The translations under genes were made by a program, and so were the position numbers. Below are positions 21,478 through 32,809 of a DNA stretch of 34,527 nt, piece after piece (the first letter of the stretch is position 1; every line of letters begins with the position of its first letter). A model generated the notes under the pieces. It had not been told where the DNA came from. It did not search any database and saw only the letters and a program-made list of their open reading frames with translations. This DNA is from Krasilnikovozyma curviuscula (lineage: Eukaryota; Basidiomycota; Tremellomycetes; Cystofilobasidiales; Mrakiaceae): NCBI GenBank assembly GCA_014825775.1, contig MVAQ01000229.1, positions 1 to 34,527 on the forward strand. Direction: 5' to 3'.

Positions 21478-23665
21478 ATGCCTTCCTTGTCGAAGGAATT
21501 GTCAGCTTGGAAGCCAGAGCCCTCTCGGTGGTTCACGCTGTCATACTGGGAACTCAAAGATGAGTCTTCGTCACTGGCTAGTCGTCCTGGGTGGACGAAC
21601 AAAGATATGGATCCTACACCGATGGAGAAGAGGACTTGGAGAAGGTGAGGACAAGTCTGCTTCCAGTTATTTCTTTGGTGGACGACGCAGGAATTTAAGT
21701 TTCAAATGGCAATAAGGATGCTCTCTGGGAGTGTGGGCTTTGCAAGCGAATACTGACTAGGCTTATCTTACGCCTAACGTAGTTACGACTACCTCGCGCT
21801 CTGGTGTTCGGATGGCCTGAACGTCGGTACGATGCAGCAGGCATCTTCTATAGTTGCTCTTGGGCTGTCTTGGAGAGAGGCTCTTCCAGCCCTGTGAGTC
21901 GCTTCTATCGCTCTTTGCTATTACCTGACTTTACGCTGACAGTAAAGACTTGACACGACCTCTCAATCAGCGCCATCGGAAATGTTGTCATCGCCCTCAC
22001 CATCACCTTCAATGGCCTTGCTGGTTCTAAATACCACATCCCATTCGCTGTCCTCGCCAGGTCAGCTTTTGGGTTCTACTTCTCCGTAGGTCGCCGCTAG
22101 TGCGTCGCGTCCCTCTTATCTGCTGCCGTCGACTGAACCACGAGCATCAACGTCTTTCAGTACTTCGCCGTGGTTTCACGTCTGGTTCTCGCTTTGATCT
22201 ATTTTGGCACCAACTCGTTCATTGGAGCTAGCTGCACTAAGATCATGATCAAGTCCATCTGGCCGTCGTTTGCTACCCTCCGAAACCAACTACCAGCCAG
22301 CGCTCAGATCTCCACTTCAACAATGGTTTCTTACTTTGTATTCTGGATGATTCAACTTCCTTTCGTCATCATTCCTCCTAGGAAGATGAAATGGGTGTTC
22401 ATTGTCAAGAGCGTCGTCGTGACGATCGCTGCCTTCTCTTTACTAGGATGGTGAGTGTCCCACCCACCCACAAAACTATTTTCTTACATTTATCATTGAA
22501 ATTTGGTTCCGCTAGGTCTGTCAAGACTGGAGGTACTGGCAAAGTCCTTGCGGCAAAGAGCACTCTGAAAGGAAGAGATTATGCGTGGGCTTGGGTCTAC
22601 GCGCTGAATGTCGCTATCTCTGGTAAAACTACATTGGCCATCAGTGAGTAGATCTCTTAGCGGTTATTATTTTTGGTTGAGCCTTCATGTACACTTGATT
22701 TGATCTGCCCGCACCACGAATCTTCTCATCAACAGACATGCCAGATCTCTCCCGTTACGCCCGTCGCCCTCGAGAACAATGGCTTCAACTCCTCTATATT
22801 CCAATCGCATACACAATTTTCTCAGCTGTCGGAATTGTCATCGCCAGTTCCTCCACCGTCATCTACGGAAAGACTATCTGGGATCCTACACAGATTATCG
22901 CCCTCTGGCCAAACCGTGCTGCCTCATTCTTCTGCTCAGCGGCTTTTTGTCTTGCACAACTTGGTACTAATATCAGCACAAATTCCATCGCTTCTTCTCA
23001 TGACTTGACCTTCCTTGTACCGAAATACCTAAATTTGAAACGGGGGGCTTGGATTACAGCGATTCTTGGAGGTTGGGCGACTGTTCCTTGGTACATCCAA
23101 TCTTCAGGAGCATCTCTTACTACCTTCTTATCCGGATACGTTGTCGTGCTGAGTCCACTTCTTGCGATCATGGTGAGTGAGATTTACGAGGGACTGACAC
23201 TGGGATCTTGCACTGATTACAAATCAATAATTTCCACAGATTACGGACTACTGGTTAGTGCGAGGTGGTGCTCTAAACGTTCCAGATCTCTACCGCAATG
23301 AGGGCATATACAGATACTGGAAAGGCATTGTGAGTTTTCCCGCGCTGTACTTTTTTTGGCTGTAAACCAACCACCAATAATTGACGCTTCAGAATTGGAG
23401 AGCAGCTATTACTCTCTTTGTTGCAATCCCCGTCAACCTCCCTGGTCTCGCTCAGAAGATCAACACGAAGATCAACATCGGCAACATGCTCTACATGTAC
23501 AAATTTTCTTGGATCAACTCGTTCTTCATTTCGATGGCTCTGTACTTGGTTCTCGCGAAAATCTTCCCACCTACCTCTTCTTTTGTTGCTGAACCGGTAT
23601 TCGCTGAGGATGTGTACGACTATGGCGATGAGGACGGTAAGGTGCCCACTGATGAGGAGAAGTAG
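21478..23665 (+). CDS. NCS1-family permease (uracil/allantoin/purine type)
   Basis: Eight exons: 21478-21644, 21783-21893, 21971-22085, 22161-22450, 22516-22643, 22736-23172, 23240-23329 and 23393-23665, giving 536 residues. Family marks are WTNKDMDPTPMEKRTWRSYD before the first membrane segment, GLNVGTMQQASSIVALGLSW, FNGLAGSKYHIPFAVLARSA, FIGASC, the NMPDLSRYARRPREQW loop, the LGTNISTNSIASSHDLTFLV segment, and ITDYWLVRGGALNVPDLYR. About 12 hydrophobic segments fit the NCS1 fold, a proton- or sodium-coupled importer of nucleobases, allantoin, uridine or thiamine in the plasma membrane. The sequence resembles the fungal FUR group more than the FCY (cytosine-purine) group, but the substrate cannot be read from it. 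The start was set at MPSLSKELSAWKPEPSRW because family members begin near here. The frame stays open upstream with further ATGs at 21310 and 21373. Confidence 0.88.
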
Positions 23666-23923
23666 ATGGGGTTTGTGAGGGGTTGGTCACTAGAGAATAC
23701 ATCACTATCACTACCAGAATGCTGGATAGCTTTTTAGAAGTCTCATTAGTACATTTTGCATTGTAAAATTGAAATTGAGTCCAAAGGGAAATTCAAAACA
23801 AATCAAAAAATCAGCACGATGGATCGAGCATTGCGTACTTACAAAGCTCAAATTAGCTCGAAAAATATCTAAATCTTCTTAAACTCCAACTCCCATCAGG
23901 CAAATCACCTTTGAGAGATCAAG

Positions 23924-26332
23924 ATGTCTTCCTACGTGACAGAACTCGCTTTGGACGAGCTCTATATCTCAACAGAAACCTCTGCCCCACACGCCAGGGA
24001 ATCTTTCAGCAATGCCCCACGGCCACCCTCGCCAGCCACCAACATTCGCACCAGCTTTGAAATCATTCACAGACAGTTGAATGTTCCTGACGAAGTCGAA
24101 GAGAGAGGGTTTGGCCCTGGTGAGGAAGCCGTCAAGAAACGAAATTACAACGTCTATCTCTGCGCTTCCATTGCTTCAATCGCAGGATGGAACTTTGGCT
24201 TCGACACTGGAAGCATTGGTAAGCATTTTCTACTTTGTATTTATTTCGAGAACTCTATTTTGATTCGACATTTTATTATTCGGCGGCACCCAGGCCCGAT
24301 TACCGAGATGCCTGTCTTTCAATCTTCCTTCCAGCTCAGTTCATCACTGCAAGGTGTGTTGGTAGCGACAGTGGGTGCCAAATATATTCTATCCATGACT
24401 TTGATGTTGACAATGTTGCTAATGGCTATCCTGATGTATCAAGCAGATCTTAATGTCGGCGTCTATTTTTTCATTAATATCAGGTTACTTGACTGACCGT
24501 ATTGGAAGAAGAAGAACAATGTCAGTTGGAGGATTGCTTTATGCTGTCGGAGCTGCCGTGGAAGCTTCTTCTCAGACTTTGGGACAGCTGATCACAGGTC
24601 GATTGATCGCCGGAGGTACGCCTTCTAATTCGCTCTGTCAAACCTCAAGCTCAGTTCTGATCTTAATATTGGTATGTAGCTGGTGAAGGACTATTCCTTA
24701 GCTCTAGTGGAACCTACTTACTCGAAATTGCGCCAGTGAAAAGTCGGTTCTTCCAGTCTGGACCAATGGGAGGTCACTTCGGTTGCTGACATCTGTGTTG
24801 AGTGAGCAGTTCGAGGATCCATATCGTGTCTCTTCCAAATTGGAATCTCTTTAGGTGTATGTGCTGGATACTTCATCTGCTACGGCTCCGTCACCCTCCA
24901 AAACGCCTTCTCATGGAAGATCCCATTCATCGCTCAAGCTGCTACCTCTTTCGTCTACGCAGCACTCTGTTTCCTGATCCCAGAATCTCCAATCTACCTC
25001 TTCCAAATTTTTCAAGATGAAAAGGCTGTTGCTGTGATGGAAGGGCTAGGAAGAAACTCGCCTGCTGAGATGGAGAAAATTAGAGAGCAGGTGAAAGCTG
25101 ATAGAGAACGACCGCATGCTTCCGGAAACGTGAGGTTTGCCCTGAAGACGGCATTCAGTAAAGAAACAAGGGGAAAGACTTGGTTTTCAATTCTAATCTC
25201 AAGCTTCCAGCAGTCTTGTGGAATTGGTGAGTCCTGCCAGTCTATTGATCAACGCGACATCAGGGCACTATAGACTGACAATCTGGCTCGTCTCTGCCTG
25301 AAGATGGTGTTCTGTTCTAGTGAGTAGACTCAGTCTCTTCGCAAGTTAATCCGATTCTGCTGTGCGCTGACACCCACATTTGTGACCATCTCACAGTGCT
25401 CCGGCCCTCTTCTCTTCTGCCGGTTTGTCCTCCAAAACATCTTCCTTTCTAGCGTCAGGTGTTGCAGGAATCATCGGAGTTGTCTGCAGTACCATCGCTC
25501 AACGGTACATGATGGATTCCGTCGGTCGTCGAAAGAGCAGCATCTATGGAGGCGCAGCACAATGCTTATGCATGGCGACGGTAGGTATAATCTACGCACT
25601 AGGAGGTAACAGCAGCACTGGTGGGAAATGGACAATCATAACGATGATCTATGTAGGTGATCGTGGAAACTGTTTCTGGTTAAGTTTCGCTCTAAATCTA
25701 GTGTGTATGTGCGATAATTAGCTTTTCCTCGTCGCGTTCAACCTCACTTGGTCCATTGTTCTCAAGGTCTCTTCACTTGAGATTCAACCAAATGGAACTC
25801 GAGGAATTACCTCAGCCCTTTCTCAAACCTCGAACTGTGAGTGATTTCTTCCTCCTGATGTCGATTTACTTTGCCTGGGCTCTAATTTTTAAACCCTACG
25901 ACAGGGTTGACGAACCTCGCCATCGCCTTAGTCACTCCTGTAATACTCGCCCAATCACCTCAGAGCCTTTACCTGATGTTTGCGGCGTGTTTATGTGAGT
26001 GCTTGCTAATTTTCAAGTATTTCGCCAGACCAACGAGTGACTGTCAAAGGGGCTCACACCTTCTTTCACCCTGTAGTCCTGGGCGTCCTTCTGTGCATAT
26101 TTTACATGCCGTTAGTACCAAACGTCATACGGTGGTTGGTTTTGGCTAGTCTGACTCTGAATATCCGCTTCGTGCTGATAGCGAAACGAATGGCCTTACC
26201 CTCGACGAAATCGACACTGCCTGGACCGACAGATCTAATACCACTGGCCAGCTCATCTCACAGTCGAAGAGTGTTCTTTTATGTCAATTAAATGTAGACC
26301 TTTCACCTTCCTCTCGTTGTGTGGCTGTATGA
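23924..26332 (+). CDS. MFS sugar porter
   Basis: Eleven exons: 23924-24218, 24294-24370, 24447-24615, 24680-24742, 24810-25226, 25304-25319, 25397-25652, 25722-25836, 25905-25994, 26077-26110 and 26182-26332, giving 560 residues. After a polar 75-residue N-terminus come GWNFGFDTGSIG (segment 1), SSSLQGVLVAT, DRIGRRRTMSVGG (141-153), the segment-5 to 6 region ending FLIPESPIYLF (PESP at 259-262), FQQSCGIDGVLFYAPALFSS, DSVGRRKSS, and PETNGLTLDEID (511 on). These are the conserved motifs of the sugar-porter family, 12 membrane helices carrying monosaccharides, disaccharides, polyols or quinate at the plasma membrane. The substrate is not clear. Exon 6 is only 16 nt but restores the conserved GI-GVLFYAPALF segment. 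It lies 258 bases downstream of the NCS1 permease on the same strand. Confidence 0.85.
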
Positions 26333-26576
26333 CCTTATTGCGTTGCAGTAGCTGCCAATGTCTTCTTTAAACATGGAATTTGACTAACCTTACTGTGTCC
26401 ATGTATTTGAGCAGCTGATTGATTTCTTCTATACACAATAATGAATTATATTTCTACTAATGTGAAGATAAATATACAAGCCTATGTTTATAAACCCGAG
26501 GGTCACAGGCAACTATTATGGCTGCAACGTTTGCTAGTCTATCGCCACTTTACAGCGCAGCCAATTAGTGACCACA

Positions 26577-27069
26577 ATGTTTGGGAAGACACTTGCGAAT
26601 TTCATCCAGCCTCTCTCACCACCTCCCTCCCGTCTGACGGCTTTGCGGTTCTTTCTCGAGATATCAACCGCCGTCGTGTTGTCAGGGACGGCATTTGAGT
26701 TGCAAGCTCGCCTGCTTGGTTCACTACCTTTTAGGAGACCAGCTTTCTCGTTACTTCCCACTGTTCTCCTAAAAGCATTGGGCCCTCGGTTTGACTTCGA
26801 GCATTGCGCCTGTGGTGACCAAGATCACCTAGAGTGGAACGGCATTGTGCTGAGCGCTGCTTGGAAGTGAGTTACCTTTCTTTCGAATATGCTTGAAGTT
26901 CCTGTTTATTTTGTTCCTGATTACTTGTTCTGCGCTCTGGTCTCTGTGTGTCTCCAGCTTCGACGACTCTGCGTCCTCCTCGCTCACTCTTTTGCGCTCT
27001 TCACGGCCAAAACGAAGGTCACTGCGGCTACCACAGCCACGCAGACCTCACTTGATCTACAGCATTTAA
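26577..27069 (+). CDS. Small hypothetical protein (doubtful)
   Basis: Two exons, 26577-26866 and 26958-27069, joined by a GTGAGT to CTCCAG intron, give 133 residues. There is one moderately hydrophobic segment (LTALRFFLEISTAVVLSGTA), a Cys/His-containing stretch (FDFEHCACGDQDHLEWNG) and a basic tail (RSSRPKRRSLRLPQPRRPH). No family is recognised. A 75-codon antisense frame overlaps it. Support is only the open frame and one good intron, so it may not be a gene. Confidence 0.3.
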
Positions 27070-27403
27070 AAAGGGCATCATTTTACTATCAAGCTGGGAC
27101 AAGATGGTTGCTGGTGGCGGCTGGCGGCTAGAGCTGATTGCTGTCGAACTTGGTTTTGAGACTGACTTTTTTCCGCACCTTCATTTCTAAATTGTATTAG
27201 GGACATTTCTAATACTTACATTTCTGTTACAATAGAGTTCTTTTCAGGTTTTTGTTTTGCACTTTTTTCATATCTATTGCGAGTAATAAGAAGAAATTCC
27301 CTGTCGCCGGTCTCCGTAAATGGCGTTTGAGAGACGCCGCCTTGACAGAGTAACTGCGAACGACCATCTGCAGCCTGAAAATTGAGTTGAAGAGCAAACC
27401 AGA
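27070..27403. other. Upstream region of the gamma-glutamyltransferase gene
   Basis: This 0.33-kb AT-rich stretch precedes the gamma-glutamyltransferase start codon. No frame, repeat or RNA gene is seen, and it presumably holds the promoter. Confidence 0.5.
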
Positions 27404-29976
27404 ATGGTTTACTTGTCCTCCTTAGTCGCGTTATCCCAGTTCGTCCTCCCTTCGAGCGTTTGGCATGCCATCCAACCTCCTGCGGCGTCTTCTCCGCCTA
27501 GCTATCCCTCAGCAGTCGTAGGTTTGAAAGGTAGCACTGTCTCTGAGCAGAATGTGTGCTCAAGTATTGGTGGGGATATGCTACTCAAGGGAGGCTCTGC
27601 AGTAGATGCGATGATTTCCATGGTCAGTAGGGAAAAAATAGCGGGAATAGTGAATCAACTGACAAAGCAGTCTCTTTTCATGTTGCAGGTTCTCTGTGTT
27701 GGAGTTACGGCTGCTTATCACTCAGGACTAGGTCAGCAGCATTGTTTTCATTACTATTAGCGGAGCCTAGAAGGAGAGCATCAGGCGGGGTACAAGTCAT
27801 CAACTCAAGGCAGAACGGTGCCGCAGCCCTGGAGAAGGCAGAGGAGAATAACATATCTACAGCTTATCTGCAGATGGAGTACCTCCAATCTAATACGACT
27901 CTTATCTTCATATTTTCGTCTTTAGGCGGAGGTGGATATGCCATCGTTCGACAAGAAGACCCAGCTTCCACAGATCCCGCTTCATTTGAAGTAGTCGACT
28001 TTTGGGTGTCTGGTCCTTTGACTTCCAACACGACCATGTTTGAAGGTAGATTTAATGCTACCACCACTGGTCCTCTATCAGTGAGTTTTCCCTTTTGGTT
28101 TTGTAGCGCACTGTTGTTTTGAGATATCGTGTGCGGTCGACGATCACAGATTGCGGTACCTGGTCAGCTCGTTGGATTGGAATACCTGCATAAGAAATAC
28201 GGAAAGCTGGCATGGAAGGAGCTCTTTGAGCCTAACATCAAACTTGCGAACGAGGGATTCCCAATCTCGTTGGACCTATATCGCGTGAGTTGTAGCTGGC
28301 ATCAGGTCCAAACCTGTTCTTCTCATCAACTGATCTTCGTACTGTCTCTGTTTTCGCAGGCGATGGTAGGAGTGACTTATCCAAAATCGAACCAAACTCA
28401 TGACTTCATCCCCTCCTCCTCTTCCTCCTCCTCGCCTTCAGCAGCGCCTGAAATGGGACCCATTGCACCCGGCTTCCTCCTCCGCGACCCAACGTTCGCA
28501 TCAATCTATGCTCACAAGAATGGGACGCTCCTCGGGCCTGGAGCGATTTCCAAGAATCCTCTGTTGGGCAAAACGCTCGAGAGAATTTCAACGGAAGGCG
28601 CCAAGGTCATGTTTGGGAAGGGCAATACGATGGGGAAGGAGTTAGCAGAGAGCGTTCGGGAAAGGGGTGGCATCATTCGTCCTGCAGACTTCGAATCTTA
28701 CTCAATCAGAACAAGTAAGGAACCGCTTATGATCAAGTACAGAAATTATACCATTTGTGAGTCGCCGCCCTACTTTCACTTTTGGCCTTGTCGCTCTCTC
28801 TCTACTTCTGACCATATATCCACTTCGGACCACAAATGACACAGATACACCTGGAGCACCAGCGTCGGGATCCATTCTTCTCAACGCCCTCAATATCCTT
28901 TCAGGTTTCCCACCGCTGTCGCCTATTGGCAAGACGGCTGGCCTCGTAGCACATCGTACAGCGGAGGCGCTCAAGTTCGCGTACGCTCGACGCGGACCCG
29001 TCGGTGATCCGAGATATTTTGAAGGCGTTGAAGAACATGAAGCTGAATCTGTATCCTTCGAGCATGGGATCAAATTGAGGTCTGTTCCTTCTCATGTGAT
29101 ATTTGCTTCCTCGGTTTCATCGCGGATTTCTTTTTGTCTACATTGTCCAGAGCCAAGATCTCGGACTCCAAAACTTTCCCACCGGAGCACTACCTTCCTT
29201 CTCCCTCCATCGTCTCAGACTTTGGAATTGGACATGACGACGTCGGCACCTCGCAGTTCAGCGCCGTAGACTCGGACGGACTCAGCATCAGCTTGACGAC
29301 AACAGTTGTTGGGTTCTGGGGGTCTGGTATCATCTGTCCAAGAACAGGAATCACGTTCAATGATGGAATGGAGAACTTTGCCGTGCCAGGAAAGAACAAC
29401 ATGTTTGGCTTCAGACCTTCGCCCGCAAATTACAGTACGTACCCCTTTCTTTTTACATCTTCAGGATACAGATCAGATCTCTATATTTGTATTTAGTCCA
29501 ACCGATGAAACGACCCATCTCGTCCACGTGCCCATATCTTATCGAATCCCCCACCGGAGAGCTCTTCATGGCGGGTGGCGCCGCTGGAGGAAGTCGCATC
29601 ATGTCAGCCAGCACGCAGGTCATTCGAAACATAATTGATGGCGGAATGAATCCTCGTAGGTTTTTTTTTTTCCTCAAGTCCCTCCGAAATTGCGCGCTAA
29701 CCCCAGAGATGGCATTGAAACATAGTGGAAGCGCTCAAATTTCCAAGGCTGCATGACCAACTCTACCCACTCGAGACGTCTCTCGAGTTGTCCGACGAAT
29801 TACTCAAGTTCAAGGGCTTCGACGATTCGATGTTCTCCTACCTCGCCAGCTTGGGACACAACGTGACGGGTGTCCCAATTGGCCAGTCAACTCCCGCTGT
29901 TATCTTACGTGATGGACAGAGCTGGGACGCAGTGGGTGAGCCGAGAAAGTTTGATGCCGGGGGGTGGACAGGCTAG
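27404..29976 (+). CDS. Secreted gamma-glutamyltransferase (glutathione hydrolase)
   Basis: Nine exons: 27404-27622, 27689-27731, 27926-28080, 28150-28284, 28360-28756, 28845-29079, 29151-29434, 29497-29655 and 29726-29976, giving 625 residues. A signal-peptide-like start ([19 protein letters not shown]) is followed by [44 protein letters not shown] (VPG loop), [28 protein letters not shown] with the predicted nucleophile Thr428, [27 protein letters not shown], and [10 protein letters not shown]. The family cleaves itself before the nucleophilic Thr into two subunits and removes the glutamyl group from extracellular glutathione and its conjugates. The predicted small subunit is about 198 residues, the usual size. 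Unlike the classical T-(T/S)-H, the residue two after Thr is Gln430. A seven-Ser run lies in the large subunit. Intron 2 (194 nt) is the longest of the gene. Confidence 0.87.
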
Positions 29977-30805
29977 ATTGAACGATTATTTAGAAAATAC
30001 CTCGAACTTAGGGTTTAGAATTAGAGCTAATCCTTACAGTGACTTTTCTCTGGAAAGTAAATATGAGCAATTCATACGAAATTGTGATACATAAGGTGAC
30101 GTTTGGTGCTTTTGCCAACTGCTTTTGTTATCATTATCTCCACCACCCGCACCATAACCCGTTGAGACCTCTTCTGCGTATAATTCCATACCGAATGACT
30201 TCCAATTTCCACACATTTTTCAAGACAATGCCTTTTCTTCCACTTCCTTTTGTCTCTTCTTCGATCGTTCCTGCCTGCCCCTTGATCACAGATCACAGTC
30301 TGTTTGATCATCGGTTTCATCTGAAATCCTGCCCCTGCCATTCCACGCTGTTGATCAACCCTGCAGCTGGCCAGAGCAACTTTACCAACGAATAAAACCG
30401 TTAACTCACCACTCACAAAGAATACAGCCAGCTTCATTCGCCGTTGGTGACTCCACTCGGAGACCGAAAGTTAGATATTTAGGCTGATTATGACATCAAA
30501 CAGAGAGGTCAAGAGTGCGCTTACAAACTTTCTACTCAAACCAGGATAGAGAGCGGCTAGAAACTGCCAGCAGTGGGACGCGACGAACCAAAGACTGTGA
30601 GAGTCCGTCCTCAAGTTCTTCTACTTTCTCTCAGCGCAACACACAAATCAACTGCCATAGAGACTAATGAAGACGGGGAAATTTCTTATTTTTTTACTGG
30701 TGAATGACTAGTTTAGATTGAGGTGCGCAAAATGAAGAGTTGATGGAGTAAAAACAACGCCAACGAAATTGGAGTTTTGATTCAGGGAGAAGCTTCATCC
30801 TTGGT
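29977..30805. other. Convergent 3' region, no supported gene
   Basis: This 0.8 kb lies between the gamma-glutamyltransferase stop and the stop of the minus-strand CNBP-like gene. Overlapping frames of about 120 codons on the two strands (30039-30395 plus, 30072-30437 minus) have no domain or splice support. I read them as chance. Confidence 0.5.
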
Positions 30806-32400
30806 TTAAGCCTTTGGGTTTGTGCACTCTCTGGAGAGGTGGCCTATAGAAAGAAAGAGACAGAAACGATCAGTAAGCCTGCGATGGTGGTCAATGCCCC
30901 ATTAATCCTGTGAAGTGCGCCTTTCGATCACATTCCCCCTACTCCACCCTACAAATCAAAGTACCGAAGTAGCAGACTAACCTTCCTGACCACAGTTGTA
31001 GCAAGACTTAGCCTTTGGACCCTCTGGGCAGTCTCTGCTGAGGTGGCCTGTAAGACGGGTGAGACAATCAGCAAGCAACAAAGCATGACAGCACGAGCAC
31101 CGAGAAACTTACCTGCGTTACCGCAATTGTAACAAGATCTGTCACTGGCACCTTGGAATCCACCTCTAGCACCACCTGGGGCAGAAGTACATTGGGCAGA
31201 GATGTGTCCTTGGCCGCCGCAGTTGAAACAGGTCTTGGTGTTTTGGAATCCTCCACCGTAGCCACCTTGGGCAGTGGGGCAGGCACGAGCGATGTGACCG
31301 GTTTGACCACACTTGTAACACTCAGAACCACCAGCTCCTCCGGTGAAACCTGGAGAGAGGGAGGTCAGGGGGGTCGTTCGAGGGAGGCGAGAATGATGAG
31401 AAATGATAAATACCGGCAGCAGGAGCCTCTGGGCACTCTCTGGAGATGTGACCTTCTTGTCCACACTGGAGAATGGGTAGAATTAATAGTCAGTGTATGT
31501 CAAAGCGCTAGGAGCGAACAATACAGGTGAGGGAACTTTCTTACGAACCTTGTAGCAGGACTTTGGCTTGGCTTCCATGGTGCAATCCCTGGAAACGTGA
31601 CCTTCTCCGTTACAGTTGTAACAAGTTGGAGTACCAGCTTTTGGGCCTGTGGTTGGGAGTGACAGTAGGAACGGAGGGAAACGTTCAGACTCTCTGTAGT
31701 AGAGCAGAGGCTGACTTTCAGCGAGGAAGATGACACTCACAGGCAGCGGCAAGGTGACCGACTGTTGATTTTTAAGAACAAAGAGTTAATTGAAGCAGGG
31801 ATAAGAAGAGAAAAGTAAACGACGGTGGGGTATGTCGCGTTACGGAGATTCGTTGAAGTAGATGTTTTTGCAGGTGATGATGAGGTGATGAGGACAAATG
31901 TGGTTTTTTATAGCGTCGAACAAACGCCCCCATTCCGATATTACGAAGAAGCAAGACACCCCACGTCCGTTGTCCCGTGTTTTGTATGTAAAGATGAAAA
32001 CAGGGAAATGGGTAAAGTAGCACAATCGCCCGTCAGCTCTCCACGCCACACACACGCAGCGCACACTCCGTTCGAATAAACGAAAAAAGAAAGGAAGGAT
32101 TAAAGCTATAACAGAACAAGTGGGTTGAAAAAACGAGAGAGAAGTGTTTCCCTTCACCAGTAAACCTCGCCCCACGACTCACGCCGCTCCGTTCCAACCA
32201 CGGTATCACACTCACACCACTCCCGCACCGCATGGTTGTAAAGCTTGCTTTGAGGGTAAAGAAGAGTGTAGGGATCGAGAGTGAAACAACCCAAAAGGAC
32301 TTGTTGCTCTCTTCATCCCAAACTCATCCTGACCTCTTTACGACAACAGAAACAGAACAAACGCACAGCCACCGCAGTTGTAACATCCTCTTCCAGACAT
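30806..32400 (-). CDS. CNBP/Gis2-type protein with seven CCHC zinc knuckles
   Basis: Seven exons on the minus strand: 32400-32367, 31761-31741, 31646-31549, 31465-31414, 31349-31113, 31047-30982 and 30843-30806, giving 181 residues. Seven CX2CX4HX4C knuckles are complete: CYNCGGFGHLAAAC (spread over exons 1-3), CYNCNGEGHVSRDC, CYKCGQEGHISREC, CYKCGQTGHIARAC, CFNCGGQGHISAQC, CYNCGNAGHLSRDC and CYNCGQEGHLSREC. Gly-rich linkers (GGYGGGFQ, GGARGGFQ) separate knuckles 4-6. Relatives are vertebrate CNBP, fission yeast Byr3 and budding yeast Gis2. They bind single-stranded nucleic acid, associate with translating ribosomes and act in translation control. The start MSGRGCYNC is the common N-terminus of this family. 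Exon 2 is only 21 nt and intron 1 is 605 nt, far longer than other introns in the window. Five introns interrupt a zinc-knuckle codon run. Confidence 0.93.
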
Positions 32401-32809
32401 TTTGATTGGTACTAAGTCGAATCTGGAAAAGAAAGAGGTAGGCAAGGGAACCAGAAACGTAGGTCAGCAAAGCAAAGAAAAAAAAAGTTTGGTGTAGCTT
32501 TAGTTCTGCTCCCAGACATTTGAGAACGTGGAGAGCTAAATCGAACAATATAGGGAATGGATTGGAACTCACAAAGGGTTTGAGTTTCAAAAGAAGTTGG
32601 CGTTTAGAATGGTTTGGTTCGCCTCTAGTCAAACGTGGGTCCTTCAAAAAAGTTTCCTGCGTTGAGAAAATTCGAGTCTGACGTGTTGTCGTTTCAGCCA
32701 CAAGAGTGGCGCTAAAGCAAAAGAAATGCTCCGACGTCCATTTGAAGTAAGTTAGCAAAGAAATGTGGTGAGGTTGAGTGCAGCCATCAAGACATCGTAT
32801 CCAGTCTCC
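32401..32809. promoter_or_regulatory. Divergent promoter of the CNBP-like and lysine-rich genes
   Basis: A 409-base gap lies between start codons pointing in opposite directions. The CNBP-like gene probably has its transcription start here, since its leader must lie upstream of 32400. The minus frame 32324-32758 has no domain and overlaps the CNBP exon 1 in another frame. Confidence 0.4.

Noticed and set aside
28129..28149. Start of a gamma-glutamyltransferase exon with CGRRSQ before the VPG loop
   Set aside because: The frame cannot be joined in phase to the previous exon. Using the acceptor ATCACAG at 28149 gives GPLSIAVPGQL, which matches the family.
30072..30437. 121-codon minus-strand frame with many basic residues
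   Set aside because: It has no domain or splice support, and an equally long frame lies on the opposite strand.
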